NCBI GenBank assembly: GCA_012729315.1
Contig: JAAYDI010000011.1
Span: 16,094 to 80,093 of the forward strand
DNA from: Planctomycetaceae bacterium
Lineage (GTDB): Bacteria; Planctomycetota; Planctomycetia; Pirellulales; Pirellulaceae
DNA length: 64,000 nucleotides
Reading direction: 5' to 3'
Below the pieces are notes generated by a model, which was not told the DNA's origin, did not search any database, and saw only the letters and a program-made list of their open reading frames with translations. Both the position numbers and the translations under genes were made by a program. Positions 35,958 through 44,739 of this stretch are shown piece after piece (positions within the stretch are counted from its first letter, which is position 1; every line of letters starts with the position of its first letter).

Positions 35958-36197
35958 AGTCTGGTTGTCATCGGTCTGGTTGCCGCGTTGCGGGCACCGC
36001 GCGTCTTTGCCGCGTCCAGACGCACGCGCCCGCCACACCGCATTATAGCGGGCGCTATGACCGCGCACGAGTCAACCTCCCGCGGGAACGCCGCACACCG
36101 CCGGAGCTACAGTGCAGCGTGCTTGATGCCGGCAGCCAGGCACGTGACAATTGTGATTCGCTAGCCCCAAACCGCTGCAGCCTCGAGAGGATTCCCC

Positions 36198-37733
36198 ATG
36201 TGCAAGCATTGCATGAGCCGTCGGACATTCCACACATTGACCACCGCCGGTGCCGCCGGCGGACTGCTGGGTGCGGCGGCCCTGGGCGGCGCCGCGCGGG
36301 TGGAAGCCGAGCCGTGGGATCCCGATCAGCCACCTCGCGTGACCGGGCGGCCGCTGCGCGTGCAGCCGATCCTGGCGCATGCCATCTGTACACCGCGCGA
36401 GAAGACGTCGTGGCGGTCATGGAGTGAGATCGTCAACGAACCGGCAGCCGCTCAGGAGATGCGGCGGATTGGCGACGAGCTGCAGGCGTTGCAGGCCCGC
36501 GCCGACTTCCCGCTCGAATTCCTGCCGCTGGTCAAGGTGACCACGCCGGAAGAGGCGGCCAACGTGCAGCAGGGCGCGTTTGACACCGTGCTGCTCTACG
36601 CCGCCTCGAACGCGCAGCTGTTCCAGCCGTGCAGTGCCGCCGATCCGCGCCGCGACACCGTCGTGTTCGTGCGGCACAAATCGGGCCCCACATACTACGG
36701 GTACGAGTGCCTGGGGGTGCGGCACTTCCAGATCCCGTCCCCCGAGTGGCGGCAAGGCAACAGCGCTGACCACCACGGCGGCGTGACGCTCGACGACGTC
36801 GTGGTCGACGACTACGACGAAGTGCTGTGGCGGCTGCGCGCCCTGTACGGACTGAATAATTTCCTCGGCCAGCGCGTCGTGGCGCTCAGCGGAGCCAGTG
36901 GCAAGTGGGACCCCGCAGCGCCGGACGTGGCGCGGCAGCGGTACAAGTTCGATATCGTCGACGTCAGCTATGATGACCTCGTTGCCCGGCTGGCCACCGC
37001 GTCGGCCGACACGCAACTGCAACAACAGTACGCCGCCTGGACCGAGCGGTACCTGCAGTTGCCGGGCACGAAACTGGAAACGGACCTGGCGTTCGTTCAG
37101 CGCGCCTTCGCGCTGTACACGGTGTTCCGCCAGTGGTTGCGCGAGTACGAGGCGTCGGCCATCACGATCAACCAGTGCATGGGCACCATCCTATCGGCGT
37201 CCAACACCACCGCCTGCATGCCTTTGAGCTGGCTCAACGATGAGGGGTTCCTGGCTTTCTGCGAGTCGGACTTCGTGGTCGTCCCCCCCGGTGTCCTCCT
37301 GCACCACATCTCCGGAAAGCCGGTCGTGATGCACAATTCGACCTTCCCGCACAAGGCCACCGTCACCTGCGCGCACTGTACGGCACCCCGGCGGATGAAC
37401 GGTAAACGGTACGAGCCGGTGCGGATCATGACCCACTACGAATCGGACTTCGGCGCAGCGCCGAAGGTGGAGATGCCCGTGGGACAACTGCTCTCGGCCA
37501 TCAGCCCCGAATACTCCACCGGACGCTGGGTCGGCATCCGGGGCATTGTGCGCGACAACCCGTTCTTCGCCATTTGCCGGACACAGCAGGATGTGGAGAT
37601 CCAAGGGGACTGGCGCCGCCTGATCCAGGAAGCACGCGACTCGCACTGGATGATGGTGTACGGCGATTACCTGCGGGAAGTCGGCTACGTGCTGCCGAAG
37701 ATCGGCATGACCTGGGATAACGTCTCGGGGTGA
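36198..37733 (+). CDS. L-fucose-isomerase-like protein with Tat signal
   Basis: The product has 511 residues. MSRRTFHTLTTAGAAGG (6-22) is a Tat signal. CMPLSWLNDEGFLAFCESD (about 337-355) and TVTCAHCTAPRRM match the L-fucose/L-arabinose isomerase-like C-terminal core (CLALSLLNDEG...ACEGD, then AHCTAP). An N-terminal domain with FPLEFLPLVKVTTPEEAANV and FDTVLLYAAS would be the sugar-binding half. GRWVGIRGIVRDNPFFAICR closes the protein. Known isomerases of this fold are cytoplasmic, so an exported one probably acts on free sugars in the periplasm or has changed function. AGAGGATTCCCC precedes the ATG. Confidence 0.7.
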   Translation: MCKHCMSRRTFHTLTTAGAAGGLLGAAALGGAARVEAEPWDPDQPPRVTGRPLRVQPILAHAICTPREKTSWRSWSEIVNEPAAAQEMRRIGDELQALQARADFPLEFLPLVKVTTPEEAANVQQGAFDTVLLYAASNAQLFQPCSAADPRRDTVVFVRHKSGPTYYGYECLGVRHFQIPSPEWRQGNSADHHGGVTLDDVVVDDYDEVLWRLRALYGLNNFLGQRVVALSGASGKWDPAAPDVARQRYKFDIVDVSYDDLVARLATASADTQLQQQYAAWTERYLQLPGTKLETDLAFVQRAFALYTVFRQWLREYEASAITINQCMGTILSASNTTACMPLSWLNDEGFLAFCESDFVVVPPGVLLHHISGKPVVMHNSTFPHKATVTCAHCTAPRRMNGKRYEPVRIMTHYESDFGAAPKVEMPVGQLLSAISPEYSTGRWVGIRGIVRDNPFFAICRTQQDVEIQGDWRRLIQEARDSHWMMVYGDYLREVGYVLPKIGMTWDNVSG

Positions 37734-37974
37734 GGCGGGCCGTCTCAGGTGTGGCGTGCGATGCAGCCGGCAGCACGCGCAGCGACATCCGCGGAAGCAC
37801 TGGTTGGGCACAATCAGCTGCAGGGAATGTGCCGGCCAAGCCGGTCGCAGCGGTTCTGGCCTCAAGACGCCACGACACCCTGTCCGCGCGGCGGCATGAC
37901 CTATAGTATCTGTAATCTATCTCCGTACGGCTGTACGTGCCGACCGCGAGCCTGTTTGTCCTGGGGATCGACCG

Positions 37975-38628
37975 GTGGAATTGCTGCACCAGTTTATCGA
38001 CCTGTTCCTGAATCTGGACGAGCACCTTGACGTCATCATCCAGAATTATGGCGCGTGGACGTACCTGATTCTGGTGGCGATCATCTTCTGCGAGACGGGG
38101 CTGGTGGTCACCCCCTTTCTACCGGGAGATTCCCTGTTGTTTGCGGCGGGCATCTTTGCGGCACGCGGCGCGCTGAACGTCCACCTGCTGTTTCTGCTGC
38201 TGGTGGTCGCTGCCGTTTTGGGCGACACCGTCAATTACTGGATTGGTGCTGTCATCGGCCCTCGGGCATTCAGCGGGAAGTATCGGTTGTTGAACCAGCG
38301 GCATTTGCAGAGGACGCACGAGTTCTACGAGCGTCATGGTGGCAAGACGATTGTGCTGGCACGATTCATCCCGATCATCCGCACCTTTGCCCCCTTCGTG
38401 GCCGGCATTGGTGCCATGAACTACCCGCGGTTCATTGTGTACAACATCGCGGGCGGGGTGGCGTGGGTCGGCCTGTTCGTGTACGGCGGGTACGGCTTTG
38501 GCGAGCAGGAGATTGTGCGTGAGAATTTCCCGCTCGTGATCCTGGCCATCATCTTTATCTCGGTGCTCCCCATCGCCATTGAATTCGCGCGATCTTGGTT
38601 CAGCAGCCGGCCGGTAGACACCAAATAA
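37975..38628 (+). CDS. DedA-family (VTT domain) membrane protein
   Basis: The product has 217 residues. The GTG start at 37975 has GGGGATCGACC before it. The DedA core is clear: FCETGLVVTPFLPGDSLLFA, then FSGKYRLLNQRHLQRTHEFY, KTIVLARFIPIIRTFAPFVA and GIGAMNYPRFIVYNIAGGVA. The acidic Glu in FCETG and the Arg residues of ARFIPIIR are the functional residues known in this family. DedA proteins act as lipid flippases or proton-dependent membrane-homeostasis factors. It stands alone on the plus strand. Confidence 0.92.
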   Translation: MELLHQFIDLFLNLDEHLDVIIQNYGAWTYLILVAIIFCETGLVVTPFLPGDSLLFAAGIFAARGALNVHLLFLLLVVAAVLGDTVNYWIGAVIGPRAFSGKYRLLNQRHLQRTHEFYERHGGKTIVLARFIPIIRTFAPFVAGIGAMNYPRFIVYNIAGGVAWVGLFVYGGYGFGEQEIVRENFPLVILAIIFISVLPIAIEFARSWFSSRPVDTK

Positions 38629-38955
38629 GGGCGAAGCGACGGCCGTTAGCGCCGTGGGCGAGAAGGGGGCCGCGCGCGGGGTGCGTCATGTGTTCGGATG
38701 GAATAGCGCGCCCTCGCCCTGGGCGAGACGAGGCTGCGTGCGGGGGGGTGCGCCTCGCTTGAGGGTGCCCGGCAAGCCCGGCAGACTGAGGCGCGGTCCC
38801 TTGACGGCGGAGCCGCCCACCGCTAAACAAGCTCTGACCCCCGCCAATTCGTCCGAGGGGTGATACCCGATTCCGGGCGAACCTGCAACAATGAGCGGTT
38901 CTACTGAGTCCCCGATTGTGCGGTTTCGTCTCTTCCCAGGTGCATTGAGGTGAAC
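38629..38955. other. Leader region upstream of the pyrophosphatase gene
   Basis: CTCGCCC T GGGCGAG (38713-38727) is a tight palindrome and GGCGGAGCCGCC near 38804-38815 is another; either may end the DedA transcript. The last 100 bp are AT-richer and may hold the pyrophosphatase promoter. I see no gene; a 69-codon open frame here has no protein-like features. Confidence 0.4.
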
Positions 38956-41511
38956 ATGATACAGCTACTGAAAACGAAGTGGAGGCAGGCCGTAGTCCAG
39001 ACTGCCTGCGTGGTATTTCTCGCCACGTCTTTCGTCGCCGGTCCCCTGACGATGCCGCTCCTGGCGGCGGAGGACGGAGTGGTGGCGGCGGCGGGCGAGC
39101 AGGAATTTGAGTGGTTTGCGCCGTTTACGTCGGAAAAGTTCGATACGCTCGAACGGACCATGCTGATCGTGGTGGTGGCTATTGCCTTCGCCGGGTTGCT
39201 ATACGCCCTGATGCTGGTGCGACAGGTGACCAACGCGGATCAGGGCACGCCGAAGATGCAGGAGATTGCGGCGGCCGTGCGGGAGGGGGCGAACGCGTAT
39301 CTGGGTGCTCAGTTCCGCAAGATCGGGCCGCTGATCATCATCATCACGGTGGCATTGTTCCTGACGAAGTGGGGGCACTGGGAGTTTGCGTGGGGCCGAT
39401 CGATCGCGTTTCTGTTCGGCTCGCTGTTCAGCTGGTGCGTGGGGTTTGTCGGCATGCGTCTGGCGACGACCGGCAACCTGCGTGTGGCGGCGGCCGCGCG
39501 GAGCAGTTACGGCAAGGCGTTGCAGCTGGGCTATCGGACCGGCACGATCACGGGCATGTTAACCGACGGGCTGGGGCTGTTGGGTGGCACGTGCATTTTC
39601 CTGGTGTATGGCGAAGACGCGTATGAGGCTTTGCTGGGGTTCGGCTTCGGTGGTACGCTGCTGGCGTTGTTCATGCGGGTCGGCGGCGGCATCTACACCA
39701 AGGCGGCGGACGTTGGTGCGGACCTGGTGGGCAAAGTCGAGGCGGGCATTCCGGAAGACGATCCGCGGAACGCGGCGACGATCGCGGACAACGTGGGGGA
39801 CAACGTCGGTGACTGTGCCGGTATGGCCGCCGACATTTTCGAGAGTTACGAAGTGACGATCGTCGCTGCGATGATCCTGGGCCTGGCCAGCTTCGGGCAC
39901 AAAGGGGTGATCTTCCCGCTGCTGGTGCGCGGCATCGGCGTGATGGGGTCCATCATCAGCACCTACACGGTGAAGGCTGGCGCCAACGACACGTCGGACA
40001 CGGCGTTGCGGAGCGTCCACCGCGGGTTCTGGATCGGATCGATCATATCCATCACCGGGTTCTTCATCATCGGGTTGTTCTATCTGCATTTCCCGAAGAC
40101 GTACTTCATTGACTACGAGATGGCCGTGCATGGTTTCCCGCAAGGTGATGCGGCGAATCTGCCATTCTGGGCCAACTTCTTCACCTCCACGCTCGACATG
40201 CGGCCGGCCTGGACCTGCCTGATCGGCGTGTTCCTGGCGATCGCGCTCAACAAGGTCACCAGCTACTACACGCACACCTCGCACAGCCCGGTCAAGACGC
40301 TGGCTCGGTCCTGCCAGACGGGCCATGCGACGAACATCATTCAGGGGTTCGCCGTCGGCTACGAGAGCACGGTGGTGTCCACCCTCGTGATTGCCGGCGC
40401 CATCATGCTGTCGGTGCTCTGCTACTTCGGCACGCCGCCGGTGTTTGTCGCCTACGGCGTGGCCATGACCGGCATCGGCATGCTCACGCTTACCGGCAAC
40501 ACGATCTCCATGGACGTCTTCGGCCCGGTCGCGGACAACGCCAACGGGATCGGCGAGATGGGGTACGATCGCGAGGAGATGGAACGGCAGGAGCCGGGCA
40601 GCTACCAGCGAGCCCGCCAGATCCTGGCCGACCTGGACGCGGTGGGGAACACCACCAAGGCCGAAACGAAGGGGATCGCCATCGGCTCGGCCGTCATCGC
40701 GGCCGTGTCGCTGTTCTCCAGCTTCATTGCCGTGATTGCAGTAGGCAGCGAAGACAAGCTGCGCTACATGACGATCGAGCAGTACGAGAAGTATGCCGGC
40801 GAGTTGACCATCGCCGACCCGCTGGTGCTGATCGGACTGTTGATCGGCGGCGCGGTGCCGTTCCTGTTCAGCTCGATGCTGATCCGGGCGGTCGGCCGGG
40901 CAGCGTTCTTCATCGTGAAGGAGGTCCGCCTCCAGTTCCAGGATCCGGGGATCATGGACGGCACCAAGAAGCCGAACTACGGGCGGGTGGTCGACATCTG
41001 CACCAGCACGGCACAGACCGAGCTGATCGGACCCGGATTGCTCGCCATCCTGGCCCCGGCGTTCGTCGGCTTCCTGCTCGGACCGTACGCCTTAGGAGGA
41101 TTCCTGGCGGGCATGATCCTGGTGGGCCAGCTGCTGGCCGTCTTCATGGCCAACGCTGGCGGTGCCTGGGACAACGCCAAGAAGCTGATCGAGGATGGCC
41201 TGTACGGCGGCAAAGGCTCGGAAGCCCACAAGGCATCTGTCACCGGCGACACCGTGGGCGATCCGCTGAAGGATACCGCGGGCCCCGCCATCAATCCGCT
41301 GGTGAAGGTGATGAACATGGTGTGCCTGCTGGGCCTGAGCCTAGTGCTGTCCAACAACATGATGGGGATCAATCCCAGTGGGGAATCCACACGGTGGTAC
41401 GTGGGGCTCCTGATGGCGGCCGTGTCTTTGGCCGGCATCTTGTGGGCTGTCTGGCGCAGCAAGCACGAGTCGGCCGAGATGAAGGAGATCGTTGGCGGCC
41501 TGGACGATTAG
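38956..41511 (+). CDS. hppA: Membrane-bound H+-pyrophosphatase, K+-independent type
   Basis: The product has 851 residues. ATG 38956 has TTGAGGTGAAC upstream; GTG 38950 is two codons earlier. Pyrophosphate-binding and acidic motifs are intact: ADVGADLVGKVEAGIPEDDP, NVGDNVGDCAGMAADIFESY and the C-terminal ASVTGDTVGDPLKDTAGP. GNTTKAETKG carries Lys568 where K+-dependent enzymes have Ala (GNTTAA), so it should be K+-independent. It is longer than the common 660-800 residues because of an N-terminal signal-like helix (about 13-35). It pumps H+ (possibly Na+) using PPi from biosynthesis. CstA follows 27 bp later. Confidence 0.95.
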   Translation: MIQLLKTKWRQAVVQTACVVFLATSFVAGPLTMPLLAAEDGVVAAAGEQEFEWFAPFTSEKFDTLERTMLIVVVAIAFAGLLYALMLVRQVTNADQGTPKMQEIAAAVREGANAYLGAQFRKIGPLIIIITVALFLTKWGHWEFAWGRSIAFLFGSLFSWCVGFVGMRLATTGNLRVAAAARSSYGKALQLGYRTGTITGMLTDGLGLLGGTCIFLVYGEDAYEALLGFGFGGTLLALFMRVGGGIYTKAADVGADLVGKVEAGIPEDDPRNAATIADNVGDNVGDCAGMAADIFESYEVTIVAAMILGLASFGHKGVIFPLLVRGIGVMGSIISTYTVKAGANDTSDTALRSVHRGFWIGSIISITGFFIIGLFYLHFPKTYFIDYEMAVHGFPQGDAANLPFWANFFTSTLDMRPAWTCLIGVFLAIALNKVTSYYTHTSHSPVKTLARSCQTGHATNIIQGFAVGYESTVVSTLVIAGAIMLSVLCYFGTPPVFVAYGVAMTGIGMLTLTGNTISMDVFGPVADNANGIGEMGYDREEMERQEPGSYQRARQILADLDAVGNTTKAETKGIAIGSAVIAAVSLFSSFIAVIAVGSEDKLRYMTIEQYEKYAGELTIADPLVLIGLLIGGAVPFLFSSMLIRAVGRAAFFIVKEVRLQFQDPGIMDGTKKPNYGRVVDICTSTAQTELIGPGLLAILAPAFVGFLLGPYALGGFLAGMILVGQLLAVFMANAGGAWDNAKKLIEDGLYGGKGSEAHKASVTGDTVGDPLKDTAGPAINPLVKVMNMVCLLGLSLVLSNNMMGINPSGESTRWYVGLLMAAVSLAGILWAVWRSKHESAEMKEIVGGLDD

Positions 41512-41538
41512 TCTTCTAGTCATCACGAGAATGGAACC

Positions 41539-43179
41539 ATGCTGGCGATCCTGTTCGTGGCGTGTGCCGTAGTATTCGCCGTGGCGTTCTTCACGTACGG
41601 CCGGTTTCTCGAGCGACGTTTCGACGTCGACGACAACCGGCCGACGCCGAGCCACACGGAGTACGACGGAGTCGACCGCGTTCCGGCCCACCCGGCGGTT
41701 CTGTTCGGACATCATTTCTCGTCGATCGCCGGCGCGGGACCGATCGTAGGACCGATCGTCGCCGCGCTGGCGTTCGGCTGGGCCTTTCCTCTGGCCTGGA
41801 TCCTGTTGGGATCGGTTTTCATTGGAGGGGTCCACGATTTTTCCGCCTTGATCGCGTCCGTGCGCAACCGGGCGCGGTCGGTGGCGGACATCGCTCGCGA
41901 ATCCCTCTCCCCGTTGGCCTATCGCCTGCTGATGCTGTTCATGTGGCTGACGTTGGTCTACGTCCTGGCCGTGTTTACCGACCTGACGGCGACCACGTTC
42001 GTACAGGACGGAGGGGTAGCCACCTCGTCGTGGATGTTTCTGGTCCTGGCGGTGTTGTTCGGCCTGAGCGTCTATCGGCTGCGCATGCCGATCCGATGGG
42101 CGTCGCTGATCTTCGTGCCGCTGGTGTTCCTGTGTGTCTGGCTGGGCCAGTTGTGGCCGATTCCCCCCGCGGCGGTCGGCGCGCTGACCGGCTGGGACCC
42201 CGCCCTGGTCTGGTCGATCATTCTGCTCCTCTACTGCCTTCTTGCCTCGGTGACGCCGGTCTGGGTCCTGCTGCAGCCGCGCGATTATCTGTCATCCTTT
42301 TTGCTTTACGCTTCCCTCCTGGCCGGTCTGCTGGGTATCTTGCTGGGCGGATTCGACATGCAGTTCCCGGCATTCATCACGTGGCACGACGAGAAGCTCG
42401 GCTCGCTCTTTCCGATCCTGTTCATTACCATCGCCTGCGGTGCCTGTTCCGGCTTTCACTCGCTGGTCGCCTCCGGCACCACGTCCAAGCAGCTCGACAA
42501 GGAACGTCACGCGCGGACCGTCGGCTATGGTGCGATGCTGGTGGAGGGGCTCGTGGCCGTCATCGCCCTGGCGACGGTCATGATGATGGCCAGCGGAGAG
42601 GAGGTAGGCAGCCAGGAACCGACGATCGTGTTCGCCCAGGGGATGAGCCGGTTCGTCACGGTGCTGGGCCTCCCCGGCAAGCTCGGTTACGCCTTTGGAC
42701 TGCTGGCACTCTCCACGTTCATTCTCACCACGCTCGATACGGCGACGCGACTGGGCCGGTACATCTTCGAGGAGTTTTTCCAGCTGCGTGGCGGCTGGTC
42801 GCGCTATCTGGCGACGGCGGCTACGCTGGCGTTGCCGCTGGTGTTCGCGCTGGTGGAACTCCACGACGCCCAGGGGCACCCACTGCCGGCCTGGAAAGCG
42901 GTGTGGCCCGTCTTCGGGGCCACCAATCAGCTCCTGGCCGGCTTGACGCTCCTCGTGCTGGCCGTCTGGGTGCGGAAGCTCGGCAAGCCGATCGGCTTTC
43001 TCATGCTGCCTCTGGTCTTCATGACGACGATGACGATCTGGGCACTCGTGCTGCTGGTCGGCCAGTACGGCATCTCGTTGATCGGCGTGGTCGCCATCGT
43101 GCTGCTGCTGCTGGCGATCCTGCTGATCGTCGAGTCGGCACGTGTCATGCGCCGATCGTTGTCGGGCATCGGCCAGTGA
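41539..43179 (+). CDS. CstA-family (carbon starvation) peptide/pyruvate transporter
   Basis: The product has 546 residues with about 15 membrane helices, in the shorter half of the family. The diagnostic CstA strings are HFSSIAGAGPIVGPIVAALA, LLGSVFIGGVHDFSALIASV, QPRDYLSSFLLYASLLAGLL and FGATNQLLAGLTLLVLAVWV. CstA proteins take up pyruvate or small peptides when carbon is short. Its start is 27 bp after the pyrophosphatase stop, so both may be on one message, but the link in function is unclear. No carbon-starvation regulator site was recognised. Confidence 0.93.
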   Translation: MLAILFVACAVVFAVAFFTYGRFLERRFDVDDNRPTPSHTEYDGVDRVPAHPAVLFGHHFSSIAGAGPIVGPIVAALAFGWAFPLAWILLGSVFIGGVHDFSALIASVRNRARSVADIARESLSPLAYRLLMLFMWLTLVYVLAVFTDLTATTFVQDGGVATSSWMFLVLAVLFGLSVYRLRMPIRWASLIFVPLVFLCVWLGQLWPIPPAAVGALTGWDPALVWSIILLLYCLLASVTPVWVLLQPRDYLSSFLLYASLLAGLLGILLGGFDMQFPAFITWHDEKLGSLFPILFITIACGACSGFHSLVASGTTSKQLDKERHARTVGYGAMLVEGLVAVIALATVMMMASGEEVGSQEPTIVFAQGMSRFVTVLGLPGKLGYAFGLLALSTFILTTLDTATRLGRYIFEEFFQLRGGWSRYLATAATLALPLVFALVELHDAQGHPLPAWKAVWPVFGATNQLLAGLTLLVLAVWVRKLGKPIGFLMLPLVFMTTMTIWALVLLVGQYGISLIGVVAIVLLLLAILLIVESARVMRRSLSGIGQ

Positions 43180-43329
43180 CGTTGGCATGCCCCTGTGCAT
43201 ACGATTGTACACATGCTTGTATTCGAGTGACGCGCGACGTGACTTGCGGCCGGCGCTGATGTACACTCCATTAGCGGCGATTCAGTATCTTTTCGTAGAG
43301 CATCTCTGGCAGCGAGCGGCAGGACGGCC

Positions 43330-44481
43330 ATGGGCGGATCTTGGCGAATCGGCACAGTCTCGGGCATTGGCATCTTCCTGCACTGGACCTTCCTGATCCT
43401 GCTGGGCTGGATCGGCGTGTCGCACATTCTGCGGGGTGATGGCCTGGGGGATGCCCTCCAGGGGATCATCATGATCGTGGCCCTCTTCGGCGTGGTGGTG
43501 CTGCATGAGTTGGGACACGCCCTGGCGGCCCGCCGCTACGGCATTCCCACCAAGGACATCACGCTGCTGCCGATTGGCGGGGTGGCCCGGCTGGAACGCA
43601 TGCCCGAAGAGCCGCGGGAGGAGCTGGTCGTGGCACTGGCTGGCCCCAGCGTGAACGTGGTGCTGGCTATCCTGTGTGCGGTGGGCATCATGGTCTTCGC
43701 GGGCACCACGAACGTGGCGACGAGCATCAACACCGGCATGAACGAGCTGGAAGTGCTGATGGAGAACCAGCAACAGCTCGGGACGCTCAGCGAACCGCTT
43801 GTGGGGTTCCTCACCTTCATGCTGATCGCCAACGTGATCCTGGTCGTGTTCAACCTGCTCCCGGCATTCCCGATGGATGGCGGCCGCGTACTGCGGGCGA
43901 TTCTGGCAATGAACATGGACTATGTCCGCGCAACGCAGACGGCGGCCACGATCGGCAAGGGGATGGCCGTGCTGATCGGCTTCTGGGGGCTGTTCAGCAT
44001 GAATCCGTTCCCCGTATTCATCGCGCTGTTCGTGTGGCTGGGGGCCGCGTCGGAAGCGTCGATGGTGCAGGTGAAGTCGGGTCTGCAGGGGATTCCGGTG
44101 GCACAGGCGATGGTGAGCGAGTTCCGCACGCTGGCACCGGAAGATCCGCTGGGTGAAGCGGCGCGGCATATCATCGCCGGTTTCCAGCACGACTTCCCGG
44201 TCGTGGCCGAGGGGCGCATCGTCGGTGTGCTGACCAAGATGGACCTGCTCAAACACATGGCCGAGCAAGGACCGGGTGAACAGGTAGGCACCGTGATGCG
44301 CCGCGACTTCGAGCAAGCCGATCCCGGCGACATGCTGGACACGGTATTTGCACGCCTGCAAGGCTGCGACTGCCATGCGATCCCGGTCGTGCGTCAAGGG
44401 AATCTCGTCGGCATGCTGACCATGGAGAACGTCGGGGAGTACCTGGCGATCCGGTCCGCGCTGAGCGCCCGCCGCATATAG
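43330..44481 (+). CDS. Site-2 protease (M50) with two CBS domains
   Basis: The product has 383 residues. Zinc site HELGH at 59-63 lies in a membrane helix (VVLHELGHALAARRYG), and the second ligand motif is NLLPAFPMDGGRVLRA (around 178). Six or so helices are followed by two CBS domains (about 245-375: FRTLAPEDPLGEAARHIIAG, VVAEGRIVGVLTKMDLL and HAIPVVRQGNLVGMLTM), which bind adenine nucleotides. Such proteases cut transmembrane regulators, here likely gated by energy charge. No target is encoded nearby. It is on the plus strand 150 bp after CstA. Confidence 0.93.
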   Translation: MGGSWRIGTVSGIGIFLHWTFLILLGWIGVSHILRGDGLGDALQGIIMIVALFGVVVLHELGHALAARRYGIPTKDITLLPIGGVARLERMPEEPREELVVALAGPSVNVVLAILCAVGIMVFAGTTNVATSINTGMNELEVLMENQQQLGTLSEPLVGFLTFMLIANVILVVFNLLPAFPMDGGRVLRAILAMNMDYVRATQTAATIGKGMAVLIGFWGLFSMNPFPVFIALFVWLGAASEASMVQVKSGLQGIPVAQAMVSEFRTLAPEDPLGEAARHIIAGFQHDFPVVAEGRIVGVLTKMDLLKHMAEQGPGEQVGTVMRRDFEQADPGDMLDTVFARLQGCDCHAIPVVRQGNLVGMLTMENVGEYLAIRSALSARRI

Positions 44482-44510
44482 TGCCCGGCGCCGGCACATC
44501 GGCCGCCATC

Positions 44511-44555
44511 ATGGCGCATCATCATGGCGCATCATCATGGCGCATCATCATGGCG
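44511..44555. repeat. 13-bp tandem repeat (ATGGCGCATCATC, three copies plus part)
   Basis: Copies lie at 44511-44523, 44524-44536 and 44537-44549, then a broken copy ATGGCG to 44555. Such arrays usually change length by polymerase slippage. The repeat overlaps the stop codon (44548-44550) of the minus-strand remnant 44548-44739 and lies about 30 bp after the protease stop. Confidence 0.85.
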
Positions 44556-44739
44556 TGTCGGCGCCGAAGACCTCGCGCAGCACCTCGAGTTTCATGTACT
44601 CGCTCGTGTAGTCGAACAGCGACGCCACCCAGTGCTCGGCTGGAATCCGCGACGGACCCACTGCGCCGCATCCAATCAGGGGCGTGCCCAACCCTGCCGC
44701 GCGCGCCGCAGTTCGCAGCTCGTCGAAGAATCGCCGGGG
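44548..44739 (-). pseudogene. Orphan C-terminal domain, in frame behind the PfkB TAG stop
   Basis: Immediately after the kinase TAG (44740-44742) the same frame continues for 63 codons: PRRFFDELRTAARAAGLGTP, then LIGCGAVGPSRIPAEHWVAS and LFDYTSEYMKLEVLREVFGA, ending in a TGA inside the tandem repeat. The sequence is clearly protein-like and looks like the tail of another enzyme that I cannot name. It has no start codon or ribosome site of its own. It is a remnant, or would be made only by stop-codon readthrough. Confidence 0.5.

Noticed and set aside
41562..43259. Plus-strand 565-codon frame within CstA
   Set aside because: A different frame of the CstA gene with Arg- and Gly-rich nonsense; CstA motifs are in the other frame.
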